Notes: generated from the sequence alone by a model not told the origin. Positions 19,267-28,745 are shown, counted from the first letter of the stretch. The stretch is DNA of 48,192 nt from Gammaproteobacteria bacterium (GCA_018674175.1 JABHAT010000015.1:1-48192), one strand, 5' to 3'. Program-made: numbers and translations.

Positions 19267-19836
19267 TTATTTAATACTATCCTTATATTTATTTATATAG
19301 TCCAAAAGCCACTCCCATGCTTCAGCTTCATTACTTCCTGCGGTCTTATTTATTGCAATTTGAAGATATTTTATTTCTTCATCAATTTTTTTATTATCTA
19401 TAATTCCAAGTCTTGATGCAAGAATACATAGTTCAATTACTGCTGATTTTGCTCTATTAAATCCATAATACATTCTATGTATCTCTTCATTTACTGGCTT
19501 ACATATTATTGTAGGCCTTTTGCTATCTTCATCTATGTTTTCTACTACGAATTCAGTATGTGAAACTGCATCTTTTATTCGAAAACAGTCTATCGTATTG
19601 GTTTCTATAAAATCTATATTTATTCTTTTTTTTATTATACAGGAGGCAAATATTCTTACATCATCAATATAATTTATTACACCTGATTTATTTCTTAGAA
19701 TATTATCTAATGATACAGACGGTTTGAAAGGTTTTATTTTTAATATATTTTTATCTATATATATACCAAGAGGTGATACTTTAATCGAATTATCTAGATT
19801 TTTAGTTGTTACTACAGTTTCTCTTACGTAAGTCAT
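19267..19836 (-). CDS. DUF447 family protein of the H4MPT gene set
   Basis: DUF447 proteins are found in methanogens and in H4MPT-using methylotrophs, where they cluster with cofactor genes; the fold is a flavin-reductase-like split barrel. The 189-residue protein begins MTYVRETVVTTKNLDNS and contains PFKPSVSLDNILRNKSGVINYIDDV. The C-terminal signature GFNRAKSAVIELCILASRLGI followed by NKTAGSNEAEAWEWL is diagnostic. It starts on the base after the upstream gene's stop and ends one base before mfnB. The biochemical function is not firmly known. Confidence 0.85.
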   Translation of the reverse strand: MTYVRETVVTTKNLDNSIKVSPLGIYIDKNILKIKPFKPSVSLDNILRNKSGVINYIDDVRIFASCIIKKRINIDFIETNTIDCFRIKDAVSHTEFVVENIDEDSKRPTIICKPVNEEIHRMYYGFNRAKSAVIELCILASRLGIIDNKKIDEEIKYLQIAINKTAGSNEAEAWEWLLDYINKYKDSIK

Positions 19837-21252
19837 TTATTTTTTACTCTTACTATTTTTAATTTTTCTCATCGTGTGTCCTGCGGTCTTAAATCTCATC
19901 ATATCATCTTCAGAAATGTCTACTGAGCAGCCCCACTTAAGCATTTCGTCTTGGTCATATCTTTTACCTAATTGAAATGCTATGTGAGCCTTTGCTAGCT
20001 CCATACCCAGATAATATGCATGACCGTCGTCATTTTTTATATCGAGATATTGATAAAATTCAGTCGCATCTTTTTCTGTATAAAAGCTTTTATTATTAAA
20101 AACATGAATTCCATCTTCATTTACATATATCCTGTAATTTTTATCTTTTACATTTGACCACATTTCTTTTAGTTCATCAGTATTATATGGAAATGGTTTC
20201 CTCTCATGTAAGTGGAGTAGTTTATTAGAAATATCTTTAGGTGGCATACTATAAGTTTTTGTAGTGTACATAATTCTTCTTGCAAAATTACCTTCAATTA
20301 TTGCTTTATTACAATGTTCACTTACTTGAGTGCAAAGAGCATAATTGATATCTAATTCTGAGGCTATTCCAAACAATAATGCATTCATTCCTGCAGTATC
20401 AGCATGCGTTAGTTCTGTAAGATTTCCAATTCCTATCATTACCTCAATATCCGGAAACTTTCTTCTTAGCTTTTGATATCTTACAATGGAATCAGTGAAA
20501 CCAAAGTTTATCGGTTCTAGAATTGAATCAGCAATAAACTGCCTATTATCTTTTAACAACCTATCTATTAATTTATGAAAATTATCTTCCTCACGTGGAG
20601 AGTCTGGAATAATAACTGGTATTGAATCTACTTTGTCCATTACCCAGATAGATTTTTCTTGAAGGCTTAATAAGAAATCAGCTCCTGCTTTTGATCCAGT
20701 TATTAAATCATTTGTATCTAAAGAATCAACGCTCACCATAAAATTTTGTTTTTTTAATTCTTGTATAGTTTCACTTAAATGCGGAAATTTTGTACTTGGC
20801 AGACATCCAATGTCAATTATATCGGCTCCATCTTTTTTATACATATTAGCTTGTTTAATGATCTGACCTATTGTCATATTTGGTGCTTCAGTAACCTCGC
20901 CAATTATTTTTGTATCATATTTACTTAAGTCTAAATCTTTACCTTGCAGACCTAGAAAACTAGGTATGTCTTTTAATTCCTCAGGACCTCTTATGCATTC
21001 TTTGCCAGAAAACTTTGTTAATTCTTCAATGTCCCCTCTACATCTTCCTGGTATTACAATTTTTGTACCTTTTTTTAAACTATCTAAATTTATTTTTTTA
21101 ATAATAATATCTATTGTTGCAAGTGCTGCAACATTTACACCAATGTCAAGAACCTCATACGTGAACTTGTTTTTTGAACTTATATCAGATAAAACTTTTT
21201 CAAGCGATATCTTTGCTAATTTCCCTGTTAAAAATATTAAATGGTCCTTCAT
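19837..21252 (-). CDS. Dihydropteroate synthase-like protein (DUF6513), H4MPT pathway
   Basis: This 471-residue protein belongs to the DHPS-related family conserved in H4MPT producers and proposed to act in methanopterin synthesis. It starts HLIFLTGKLAKISLEKVL, the family's N-terminal signature. The TIM-barrel portion (about 120-330) includes KKDGADIIDIGCLPST, FMVSVDSLDTNDL, DSILEPINFGF and MIGIGNLTELTHADTAGMNALLFG. A C-terminal extension carries GHAYYLGMELAKAHIAFQLGKRYDQDE. It is about 200 residues longer than folate-pathway FolP and lacks its usual architecture, so it is unlikely to be a plain FolP. It is the first gene of the trio. Confidence 0.85.
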   Translation of the reverse strand: MKDHLIFLTGKLAKISLEKVLSDISSKNKFTYEVLDIGVNVAALATIDIIIKKINLDSLKKGTKIVIPGRCRGDIEELTKFSGKECIRGPEELKDIPSFLGLQGKDLDLSKYDTKIIGEVTEAPNMTIGQIIKQANMYKKDGADIIDIGCLPSTKFPHLSETIQELKKQNFMVSVDSLDTNDLITGSKAGADFLLSLQEKSIWVMDKVDSIPVIIPDSPREEDNFHKLIDRLLKDNRQFIADSILEPINFGFTDSIVRYQKLRRKFPDIEVMIGIGNLTELTHADTAGMNALLFGIASELDINYALCTQVSEHCNKAIIEGNFARRIMYTTKTYSMPPKDISNKLLHLHERKPFPYNTDELKEMWSNVKDKNYRIYVNEDGIHVFNNKSFYTEKDATEFYQYLDIKNDDGHAYYLGMELAKAHIAFQLGKRYDQDEMLKWGCSVDISEDDMMRFKTAGHTMRKIKNSKSKK

Positions 21253-21271
21253 AGCGTCTCATATGATTGAA

Positions 21272-21300
21272 TTGTATATTTTATTTTGTTTTAGCATAAT
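21272..21300 (+). promoter_or_regulatory. Candidate promoter for nadD
   Basis: TTGTAT (21272-21277) and CATAAT (21295-21300) are spaced by 17 bases in the 85-nt divergent gap between the DHPS-like gene and nadD. The predicted start site would be about 31 bases upstream of the nadD ATG. On the other strand a TTTACA occurs in the same gap, but no equally good -10 at standard spacing. Consensus match only. Confidence 0.4.
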
Positions 21301-21337
21301 GTAAACTAATTAAAATAAATAATTTAGTACAGTTTAT

Positions 21338-21976
21338 ATGATAGGAGTCTTTGGTGGAAGTTTTGATCCAATACATTTTGGCCATATAGAGCCCTTAACA
21401 GAGCTATCAGAAATTTTTGATTTTTCAGAAATTAGGTTAATTCCAACACATCAATCGCCGATAAACAAATTATTTTCTGCAAGTGCAGACCATAGATATA
21501 GAATGGCTGCTATTATTGCTTCTTCAGGATCAAATAACTTCGTATCTGATGATGTCGAGCTCAGAAAAGAAGGTATTTCATACACATATGAAACTATAAA
21601 AATTATTAAAAAAGAGACAAATAAAGAAGATTTGTGCCTAATTTTAGGATTAGATGTATTTCTTAATATTGAAACTTGGTATAATTATTTAGAAATTTTA
21701 AAAGAAGTAAATATAATTGTTATTAATCGCCCAGATTCTGATGTAAAAAAAATTGAAAATATGAATTTTGAAATCTTAGATAGAATTACAAGTAACAAAA
21801 TAGATTTTTTGAAAAATGAAAAGAAACAAATTTTTTTTTACCAAATGTCTTCAATAAATATTTCTTCTACGAAAATTAGGGACATGATTAGGAAAGGAAA
21901 AAATCCAGTTGGATTAATTCCAGGATCAATAATGTCGTATATTAAAAGAAATAAACTTTATATGGAAAAAATATGA
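21338..21976 (+). CDS. nadD: Nicotinate-nucleotide adenylyltransferase
   Basis: NadD transfers AMP from ATP to nicotinate mononucleotide in NAD synthesis. The 212-residue protein has the nucleotidyltransferase motif GGSFDPIHFGH at residues 5-15, the RLIPTHQSPINK substrate loop, a LILGLDVF segment, and a C-terminal ISSTKIRDMIRKG motif (the ISxTxxR signature). The stop overlaps the rsfS ATG. No clear Shine-Dalgarno sequence precedes the start, but the N-terminus is at the family position. Confidence 0.97.
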   Translation: MIGVFGGSFDPIHFGHIEPLTELSEIFDFSEIRLIPTHQSPINKLFSASADHRYRMAAIIASSGSNNFVSDDVELRKEGISYTYETIKIIKKETNKEDLCLILGLDVFLNIETWYNYLEILKEVNIIVINRPDSDVKKIENMNFEILDRITSNKIDFLKNEKKQIFFYQMSSINISSTKIRDMIRKGKNPVGLIPGSIMSYIKRNKLYMEKI

Positions 21977-22335
21977 GTAATATAGATATCAGTGATGTTA
22001 AAAATATTGTTTTAGAGTCATTAGATAATTTAAAAACACAAGATATTGTAATGATTGATGTTAGTAAAAAATCGAATTTTACTGATTGCCTCTTAATAGG
22101 TACAGGTACCTCTTCGACTCATATAAAATCTATCTCAAACGAAATTACTGAAAATTTAAAAAAAAGTGGTTATGGAAAATTAATAAGGGGTGTTGAATTA
22201 GATAGTGAATGGGTTTTAATAGATCTTTTTGATATTGTAATTAATTTAATGTTGAGCGATACAAGAGAATTTTATGGTCTCGAAAAATTATGGTCAGCAG
22301 AAGGGTCATACAGTTCAAAAGCAAACTCTATTTAA
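21973..22335 (+). CDS. rsfS: Ribosomal silencing factor RsfS
   Basis: RsfS binds L14 and blocks subunit joining in nutrient-poor or stationary conditions. The 120-residue protein has the family pattern: DIVMIDVSKKSNFTDCLLIGTGTS near residues 24-47, then the GVELDSEWVLIDLFDIVINLM block with the conserved aromatic and acidic residues. It lies between nadD and rlmH, with a four-base overlap with nadD. Confidence 0.95.
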   Translation: MSNIDISDVKNIVLESLDNLKTQDIVMIDVSKKSNFTDCLLIGTGTSSTHIKSISNEITENLKKSGYGKLIRGVELDSEWVLIDLFDIVINLMLSDTREFYGLEKLWSAEGSYSSKANSI

Positions 22336-22340
22336 ATTTA

Positions 22341-22802
22341 ATGGAAATTTTTATTATTACAATATGTAATAAAAAAGAAGATTATTCAAATAACTTAATT
22401 GAAAAATATATTAATTTAATTAAAAAATTTTATAAATTAAGCTACATTGACATTAGTTTTAAAACAGTGAAAGTTAAAAAAAATTTGTATGATAAGGAGT
22501 ATAAGAAAGCTATATCATTAATTAAGCCAAATTCAACTTTAGTAGCATTAGACGAAAACGGTAAACATATGAGCTCTTTAGATTTTTCAAAAAAAATTAA
22601 GTTGTTAGCAGAGAATAACGCACAAATATATTTTCTTATAGGAGGGCCAGATGGTTTATCTGATTTTGTAAAAAAAAAAGCAGACCTGATAGTCTCCTTG
22701 TCAGATTTAACATTCCCTCATCAGCTTGCCAAAATTATACTTACAGAGCAAATTTATAGATCAATATGTATAATGAATAAACATCCGTACCATAGGTCAT
22801 AG
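22341..22802 (+). CDS. rlmH: 23S rRNA pseudouridine-1915 N3-methyltransferase RlmH
   Basis: RlmH is a SPOUT methyltransferase acting on pseudouridine 1915 of 23S rRNA in the assembled ribosome. The start was placed at the ATG at 22341, six bases after rsfS, rather than at an upstream in-frame ATG inside rsfS; this gives 153 residues against the usual 155. The knot motif IGGPDG is at about 100-105, and the protein ends NKHPYHRS, the family's SAM-binding C-terminus. Gene order nadD-rsfS-rlmH is conserved. Confidence 0.95.
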   Translation: MEIFIITICNKKEDYSNNLIEKYINLIKKFYKLSYIDISFKTVKVKKNLYDKEYKKAISLIKPNSTLVALDENGKHMSSLDFSKKIKLLAENNAQIYFLIGGPDGLSDFVKKKADLIVSLSDLTFPHQLAKIILTEQIYRSICIMNKHPYHRS

Positions 22803-22803
22803 A

Positions 22804-25800
22804 ATGAAGTTTATAAAATATATAGTAATAATATTAATAGCCTATTTAGTGATATCACTAACTGCAGCAAGAATATTAGTTGCAAATGCTGAAAATAATA
22901 TTAATTTTTTTGAAAATTATATAAGTAACAGTAATATTACAGGCATAGCTGTAGAAAAAATTACTAGTGATTGGAAAGGGTTGTACCCATCAATAGAGAT
23001 ATTTCTTAGCAGAAAGAATAAAGACAGTAGCAAGATTTATTTTGATAATGTAAAAATAAATTTAAATATATATAAGTCTGTGGTGCTACTAAGACCAGTT
23101 ATAAAAGAAATTTATCTAAAAAATATTTATTACGAAACCAGTGTAAAAGAAATTTTAGTAATATTTAATAGAAAAAAACTTAATAACAATATAGTAATAG
23201 AAAATATTAAAATAAAAAAATCTAATTTTATAATTAAATATAATAAAAGTAGCTTTGATTTAAACAATGTCAATATTTTAATTAAAAATAATAACTTAAT
23301 AATTGATGCAAATATTGATGATAATAAAAAATTTGCTTGTAGTATAAAAAATATTAAAGTAAAAGGTTCTAAATTAATAAATTTTGATTATAAAATAAAA
23401 ATTAACGGAAAATTTAATTATAACTTTGAAAATATATTCTATAAACATAAATTGATAATAAATAATTCTGATCTTTTTATAACGACAAGTGGAAATTTTT
23501 CAAATGGTTATCTTGTAAAAAACAAGTTCTCTATTTTAACAGATAAAAAATCTAATATTATTTTAAATAACAATGTTATCAATAATATAAATAGTAGATT
23601 AATTTTAGATGGAAATGTTAATCAGAACGTTAAATTTGAAATAAATGAATTAAATTTTCTTTCTAAAAATAATAATTATTATAGCTTTAATGATACTTCT
23701 GGAAGTATTAGTAGTGATAATGGTAACGTATCAATTTTTTCTAAAAAGTTGGATATAAATTTAGAGAATTTTCACAATGACTATGATTTACCTTCTACAA
23801 ACAATATTTATTTTTCTGGTTTAGTTAAAAATCTTAAAATGAAATTTAATTTATTAAACTTTTATAATGAATTTTATGTTTCTGGTGATTTTATTAAATC
23901 AAATATATCATCAGATACTGGTTATATAAGAAATTTTTCTGGATATATAGAGGCTAGTAATAAATCAACTTTTGTTAAATTTTATTCTAAGAATGTGGAA
24001 ATACAGTACAAATCTATGTTAAGAGATCGCAAATTATATGAATCTATTTATGGTGAAGTTGAATTTTCTAATTATTCAAACTTGTTATTAAACATATATG
24101 ATTTAAGTATAGTTAATAATGAAATAGATATTAACACATCTGGAATTATTGATTTTTCTAAAGATTCTATAAAAGTACTTTCTAGTATAAATTTTATTGA
24201 TATGACAAAGGTTACAGATTACATTCCATTGTCGCTTATGAGTGAAAAATCTTCTAGTTGGTTTAAAAAATCTTTTTTAAGTGGGTATTCAAGGAAAGCA
24301 TTTATTATGATTGATGGTAATTTATCCAACTATCCTTTTTATGATAATAATAATGGTCTATCTTATGCTGTTTTCCCAATAAAAAAACTAACAGTTGATT
24401 ATAAAAAAAATTGGGTGCCATTTGAGAATATTGATGGTTTTGCATATTTTAACAATAGAAAAGCACAATTTAATTCAGATGAATTTAATGTTTTAAAAAC
24501 TAAAGCAATAAATACTATGCTTGAAATTGATGATGTAAAGAATATCGAATTAATTTTAACAGGAATTTTAAAGGGGCCTTTTAATGATCTTTTAAAATAT
24601 TCAAATACTGCTTCATTAACAAGTGTTGCAAATAGAAAAGTTATAAATATTAAGGGTAATTCTGAAACAGATTTTAGAATCAAAATTGGAATTAATGGTA
24701 CAAAAAATGACTATAGAAGTACCATAAGACTTAATAATATTAGTTTTAATATGGATGAAAATAATAGTATTGCTAAAATTAACGGAAAAATTTTATTTAA
24801 AAATAATTTATTTTTTACAGATAAAAATGAATATATTACAGCTTCTTACAATAATAAGGATATTAAATTCTCATTAAGCACATTAAAAGATAACAGCTTT
24901 ATTATTAAAGGAGTGCAGGAAATTGATATTAGTAAAAATACACCTAGTAATAACTATAGTGATAAGATACTTGGTTCATCGTTATGGAATTATAAATTAA
25001 TTATACCAGGATTTAATAGTAAATCTAAAAAAATTAAACTTTCAGCAGTATCGAATTTATATGGAACGTCTATTATTCTTCCAAAACCATTTTATAAAAA
25101 TAAAGATATTAAAAAAAATATTTCTATTAATGCTTTTTTGGAAAACAATAAATTATATGACATTAATATAATTTATAATGGTATTTATGCAGAACTAAGT
25201 TCCTTGGATAAAATTAGTGGTTATATTAACTTTTCAGGAAAAAAGCTAAAATTGCCAAATAATAGGTTTAATATAATTGGAAAATTAGATGTAATAAATA
25301 TAGACGACTGGAAGGCCTTAAATAAAAATGGCACACCTATAAATTATTTTGATTATATAAATAAAATAGATCTGAATATTGGTCAATTAATTAGTAATAA
25401 TATTATATTGGATAACTTTTCTGCTAAAGGATATCGATCTAATAAATCATTTTTATTTAATAAGATTGAAGTTAATTCAGATAAAGTTAGGATTAGATCT
25501 AATGGTAAAATTGAGTTTGGTAATATTTCATCCTTTAAAGTTAATTTAAGTAGTGAAAATTTAGAGATTCTATTAAATTATTGGAAATTTACCCATAGTT
25601 TGCGTGACTCTTCTATTGATAGTATTTTTGATATAAGTTGGCAGGGTGGATTGTTTGATTTTAGTTTAGATAAGATTTATGGTGAATTTAATACCACTAT
25701 GACTAATGGGCGTTTAAAGAAAGTTGGAAATCGTGCCACAAGAATATTTGGATTATTTAATATTGATTTATTAGTTAAAAGATTGTCTTTAGATTTTGAC

Positions 25801-26193
25801 GATGTTACTAAAAATGGATTTTACTATAATACTTTAAGCGGTGATTTTAGAATAGAAGGAGGTAATATTTTTACTACTAATTTATTAATTAAAGGGCCGG
25901 CGGCTGAAATGCTAGCAGTTGGAACAACTGATATAATCAATGAGACCTATGATATGCAGGTTGTTGCAAGCCCAGAATTTGGAGAAGCTTTGCCAGCCAT
26001 AGCATTATTAGGTGGCCCAATTACAGCTGCCGCTACATTTGCTGCTGAGAAACTAGCCAAAGCCTTTGGTAAAGATATAAATGATTTAATTAAGATAAAA
26101 TACAAGGTTTCTGGATCTTGGGATAAGCCAATTTTAAAAGTTATAGAGAAAAATGGAAGTGCGCTAGAAAATGTGGAGGATTTATTTAAATGA
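22804..26193 (+). CDS. yhdP: YhdP-family AsmA-like lipid-transport protein
   Basis: YhdP is a large AsmA-family inner-membrane-anchored protein proposed to bridge the periplasm and move phospholipids to the outer membrane. The 1129-residue protein has one N-terminal membrane helix (about 4-26), then a long beta-rich, Asn- and Lys-rich region. Its conserved C-terminus (about 970-1110) contains NTTMTNGRLKKVG, GDFRIEGGNIFTTNLLIKGPAAEM and LPAIALLGGPITAAATFAAEKL, the family signature. It is followed by a nitrilase homologue as in other gammaproteobacteria, but rng, which usually precedes yhdP, is absent here. Confidence 0.9.
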   Translation: MKFIKYIVIILIAYLVISLTAARILVANAENNINFFENYISNSNITGIAVEKITSDWKGLYPSIEIFLSRKNKDSSKIYFDNVKINLNIYKSVVLLRPVIKEIYLKNIYYETSVKEILVIFNRKKLNNNIVIENIKIKKSNFIIKYNKSSFDLNNVNILIKNNNLIIDANIDDNKKFACSIKNIKVKGSKLINFDYKIKINGKFNYNFENIFYKHKLIINNSDLFITTSGNFSNGYLVKNKFSILTDKKSNIILNNNVINNINSRLILDGNVNQNVKFEINELNFLSKNNNYYSFNDTSGSISSDNGNVSIFSKKLDINLENFHNDYDLPSTNNIYFSGLVKNLKMKFNLLNFYNEFYVSGDFIKSNISSDTGYIRNFSGYIEASNKSTFVKFYSKNVEIQYKSMLRDRKLYESIYGEVEFSNYSNLLLNIYDLSIVNNEIDINTSGIIDFSKDSIKVLSSINFIDMTKVTDYIPLSLMSEKSSSWFKKSFLSGYSRKAFIMIDGNLSNYPFYDNNNGLSYAVFPIKKLTVDYKKNWVPFENIDGFAYFNNRKAQFNSDEFNVLKTKAINTMLEIDDVKNIELILTGILKGPFNDLLKYSNTASLTSVANRKVINIKGNSETDFRIKIGINGTKNDYRSTIRLNNISFNMDENNSIAKINGKILFKNNLFFTDKNEYITASYNNKDIKFSLSTLKDNSFIIKGVQEIDISKNTPSNNYSDKILGSSLWNYKLIIPGFNSKSKKIKLSAVSNLYGTSIILPKPFYKNKDIKKNISINAFLENNKLYDINIIYNGIYAELSSLDKISGYINFSGKKLKLPNNRFNIIGKLDVINIDDWKALNKNGTPINYFDYINKIDLNIGQLISNNIILDNFSAKGYRSNKSFLFNKIEVNSDKVRIRSNGKIEFGNISSFKVNLSSENLEILLNYWKFTHSLRDSSIDSIFDISWQGGLFDFSLDKIYGEFNTTMTNGRLKKVGNRATRIFGLFNIDLLVKRLSLDFDDVTKNGFYYNTLSGDFRIEGGNIFTTNLLIKGPAAEMLAVGTTDIINETYDMQVVASPEFGEALPAIALLGGPITAAATFAAEKLAKAFGKDINDLIKIKYKVSGSWDKPILKVIEKNGSALENVEDLFK

Positions 26194-27005
26194 AAGATTT
26201 TAAATTATCATGCATACAAGTAGCATCAGGACCTAATATTGCAGCTAACTTTTTAGAAATTAGCAAGCATATTGTGGCAGCAAAAAAACTTGGAGCAGAC
26301 TTAATTGTATTACCTGAAAATTTTTCTATGATGGCAAAAGAAGATTCAATGTATCTAGATATAAAAGAAGAATTAGGGCAAGGGAGAATACAAGACTTCA
26401 TAAGTAATGAAGCTAGAAAACATGACTTATGGATAGTTGCTGGAACTATTCCTATAAAATCACAAAAAAAAGATAAAGTTTATTCAACTTGTATAGTTTT
26501 TAATAATTTGGGTGAGCAGGTTTCATCTTATAATAAAGTTCATTTATTTGATGTTAATATTATTGAGACTAATGAGAAATATAGTGAATCAGATATTTAT
26601 CTAAATGGTAATTCTATAACCGTAATAGATACTCCCTTCTGCAAGATTGGTTTAGCTATATGTTATGATCTTAGATTTCCTGAATTATTTAGAAAGTTGT
26701 CACAAGAAAATGTTGATGTTGTGTGTATGCCAGCCGCATTTACTTCTGTAACAGGAAAAGCTCACTGGGAACACCTAATAAAGGCAAGAGCTATAGAAAA
26801 TTTAGTTTATTTTGCAGCTAGCGCTCAGGGAGGCTATCACGTTAGCGGCAGAGAAACTTATGGGCACTCAATGATTGTCAATCCATGGGGAGAAACGCTT
26901 GATATTATAAAAAATAATTCTGGGGTTATAATTTCATCTATAGATTTAAAATCTTTGAAAAAACTTAGAAAAAATTTTCCATGTTTGAGTCATAAAAGGT
27001 TTTAA
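26190..27005 (+). CDS. Nitrilase-family amidase (Nit2/deaminated glutathione amidase-like)
   Basis: Members of this C-N hydrolase branch hydrolyse omega-amides or deaminated glutathione as metabolite repair. The 271-residue protein shows the Glu-Lys-Cys triad: E43 in LPENF, K116 in YNKVHLFDV and C158 in ICYDLRFPELFR. The HWEHLIKARAIENLVYFAA segment and the GHSMIVNPWG motif near the end are typical. Its start overlaps the yhdP stop by four bases, and its end overlaps the opposing purN by four. The exact substrate cannot be read from the sequence. Confidence 0.88.
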   Translation: MKDFKLSCIQVASGPNIAANFLEISKHIVAAKKLGADLIVLPENFSMMAKEDSMYLDIKEELGQGRIQDFISNEARKHDLWIVAGTIPIKSQKKDKVYSTCIVFNNLGEQVSSYNKVHLFDVNIIETNEKYSESDIYLNGNSITVIDTPFCKIGLAICYDLRFPELFRKLSQENVDVVCMPAAFTSVTGKAHWEHLIKARAIENLVYFAASAQGGYHVSGRETYGHSMIVNPWGETLDIIKNNSGVIISSIDLKSLKKLRKNFPCLSHKRF

Positions 27006-27637
27006 CTAAAAAATATGGGATCATCTAGAATATTATTTTTGTAATATACTTTATTGTTCTCTAATTTTATATCTTTATTTTCAATCATCTTTAGTGTTTT
27101 ATAATATAAAATATGTTCAACTGCCAATAATCTTTTAGCAACAGATGTAGAATCATCAGTTCTATTTACAGGTATTTTATACTGAGCAATTAAAGGCCCG
27201 CAGTCAATATCATTAGTGACATAATGAGTAGTACATCCATGATATAAATCTTTATTTGCAATAACCTTATCATGCGTATAGAGACCTTTATATTTAGGAA
27301 GAAGTGAAGGGTGAATATTAATTATATTACCATTATATGATTTAATTATATTTTCTGGAACTTTGTTCATGTAGCCACAAAGTAGTAATAGACTATTTTT
27401 TTTTGGATTAAGTATTTTTATAAGATCAGAATTATACTTATCATTACTAACAAACGATTTTTTATCAATTATTTTTACATTAAAATTTAATTTACTAATA
27501 ACTTTAATTCCTTCAGCTTCATTATTGCTGCAAATAATATTATCAACTTCAAATTTTAACTTATTATCTAGTATGAATTTTAATATGGAGTATGCGTTTG
27601 ATCCTCTTCCAGAAAAAAGTATGCTTATTTTTATCAT
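27002..27637 (-). CDS. purN: Phosphoribosylglycinamide formyltransferase
   Basis: PurN formylates GAR with 10-formyl-tetrahydrofolate, the third step of purine synthesis. The 211-residue protein begins ISILFSGRGSNAYSIL (phosphate-binding loop). It has the catalytic Asn-His pair in INIHPSLLPKYKGLYTHDKV and the catalytic Asp in THYVTNDIDCGPLIAQ. It follows purM on the minus strand after two bases. The use of a folate formyl donor shows a tetrahydrofolate pool alongside the H4MPT genes. Confidence 0.96.
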   Translation of the reverse strand: MIKISILFSGRGSNAYSILKFILDNKLKFEVDNIICSNNEAEGIKVISKLNFNVKIIDKKSFVSNDKYNSDLIKILNPKKNSLLLLCGYMNKVPENIIKSYNGNIINIHPSLLPKYKGLYTHDKVIANKDLYHGCTTHYVTNDIDCGPLIAQYKIPVNRTDDSTSVAKRLLAVEHILYYKTLKMIENKDIKLENNKVYYKNNILDDPIFFS

Positions 27638-27639
27638 TT

Positions 27640-28695
27640 TTATATATTAATATATTTAACTAATGGCTTACTATTCGTATCAATAATATCGCCAATTATA
27701 AAAGCGTCCATTTTAATTTTTTTAAGTTCTTTTATAATATTCATTGTTTCTTTTTTACTTACTATTAAAGTAATACCAATTCCACAATTCAATACCTTTA
27801 ACATTTCTCTATTATCAATATTTCCTTTTTCTTGAATATATTTAAATATTTTTGGCATCTTTATTTTTTTAAAATCTATAAGAGCAGCCTTATTTTTGGG
27901 TAAAACCCTAGGAATATTTTCTGTTAATCCACCACCAGTTATATTTGCTATAGCTTTAATTTTTTCAAAGCTAGGAATATTTAATATTTCAGTATATATT
28001 TTTGTTGGTTTAATTAATTGTTTTCCTAAAAAGGAGGATCCAATTTTTTCTTTAAGTTTAATTTTTTTTTGATCCAGCATATGATTTATTAATGAATATC
28101 CATTTGAATGCAATCCGCTAGATTTTATTCCTATTACGCAATCATTTTTATTGATATTTACTTTTGGTAATAGTTTACTTTTTTCTGCTATTCCTACACA
28201 AAATCCTGCTATATCAAAATCATTTTTTTTATATAGTTTTGGCATTTCTGCAGTTTCACCGCCAATTAAAGACATTTTACTTAATTTACAACCAGTAGCT
28301 ATTCCTTTAATAACTTGAAAACTACTATCTGTATTTAATTTTCCTGTAGCATAATAGTCTAAGAAGAAAAGAGGTTTTGCACCTTGTGATATTATGTCAT
28401 TAACACACATAGCTACTAAATCTATTCCAATTTCATCAAGTTTATTCATTTTTATAGCAATTTTTAATTTTGTACCAACACCATCAGTTCCTGACACTAA
28501 AACTGGATTCTTATGTTTAAATTTTGAAATATCATACATAGCTCCGAAACCGCCAATATTACCCATAACGTTTTTATCACATGTTTTTTTAGCAATTGGC
28601 TTAATTTTATCAATTAACTTATCTGCATTTTCTATAGAAACACCTGATTTTTTATATGTAACCTTATGTTTTTTATCAATTTTTTTATTTGCCAT
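27640..28695 (-). CDS. purM: Phosphoribosylformylglycinamidine cyclo-ligase
   Basis: PurM closes the imidazole ring to form AIR in purine synthesis, using ATP. The ATG at 28695 was chosen over a TTG one codon earlier; this gives 351 residues. Motifs include YKKSGVSIENADKLIDKIK near the N-terminus, GGFGAMYDI, VSGTDGVGTKLKIA, GVGTK-linked DLVAMCVNDI, GETAEMP and NITGGGLTENIPRVLP. It heads the purM-purN pair, divergent from the CDP-alcohol phosphotransferase. Confidence 0.96.
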   Translation of the reverse strand: MANKKIDKKHKVTYKKSGVSIENADKLIDKIKPIAKKTCDKNVMGNIGGFGAMYDISKFKHKNPVLVSGTDGVGTKLKIAIKMNKLDEIGIDLVAMCVNDIISQGAKPLFFLDYYATGKLNTDSSFQVIKGIATGCKLSKMSLIGGETAEMPKLYKKNDFDIAGFCVGIAEKSKLLPKVNINKNDCVIGIKSSGLHSNGYSLINHMLDQKKIKLKEKIGSSFLGKQLIKPTKIYTEILNIPSFEKIKAIANITGGGLTENIPRVLPKNKAALIDFKKIKMPKIFKYIQEKGNIDNREMLKVLNCGIGITLIVSKKETMNIIKELKKIKMDAFIIGDIIDTNSKPLVKYINI

Positions 28696-28710
28696 CAATT
28701 GTCTCGGTAT

Positions 28711-28738
28711 TTGTTAATGTTATTTATTTATGTATTAA
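28711..28738 (+). promoter_or_regulatory. Candidate promoter giving a leaderless transcript
   Basis: TTGTTA (28711-28716) and TATTAA (28733-28738) are spaced by 16 bases in the 50-nt divergent gap between purM and the CDP-alcohol phosphotransferase gene. The expected start site would fall at about 28745, next to the ATG at 28746. No Shine-Dalgarno sequence is visible before that ATG, which fits a leaderless message. Consensus match only. Confidence 0.35.
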
Positions 28739-28745
28739 TATAAAC

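Noticed and set aside
22290-22340. Longer start for rlmH inside rsfS
   Set aside because: The extra 17 residues do not match RlmH; the conserved N-terminus begins at 22341.
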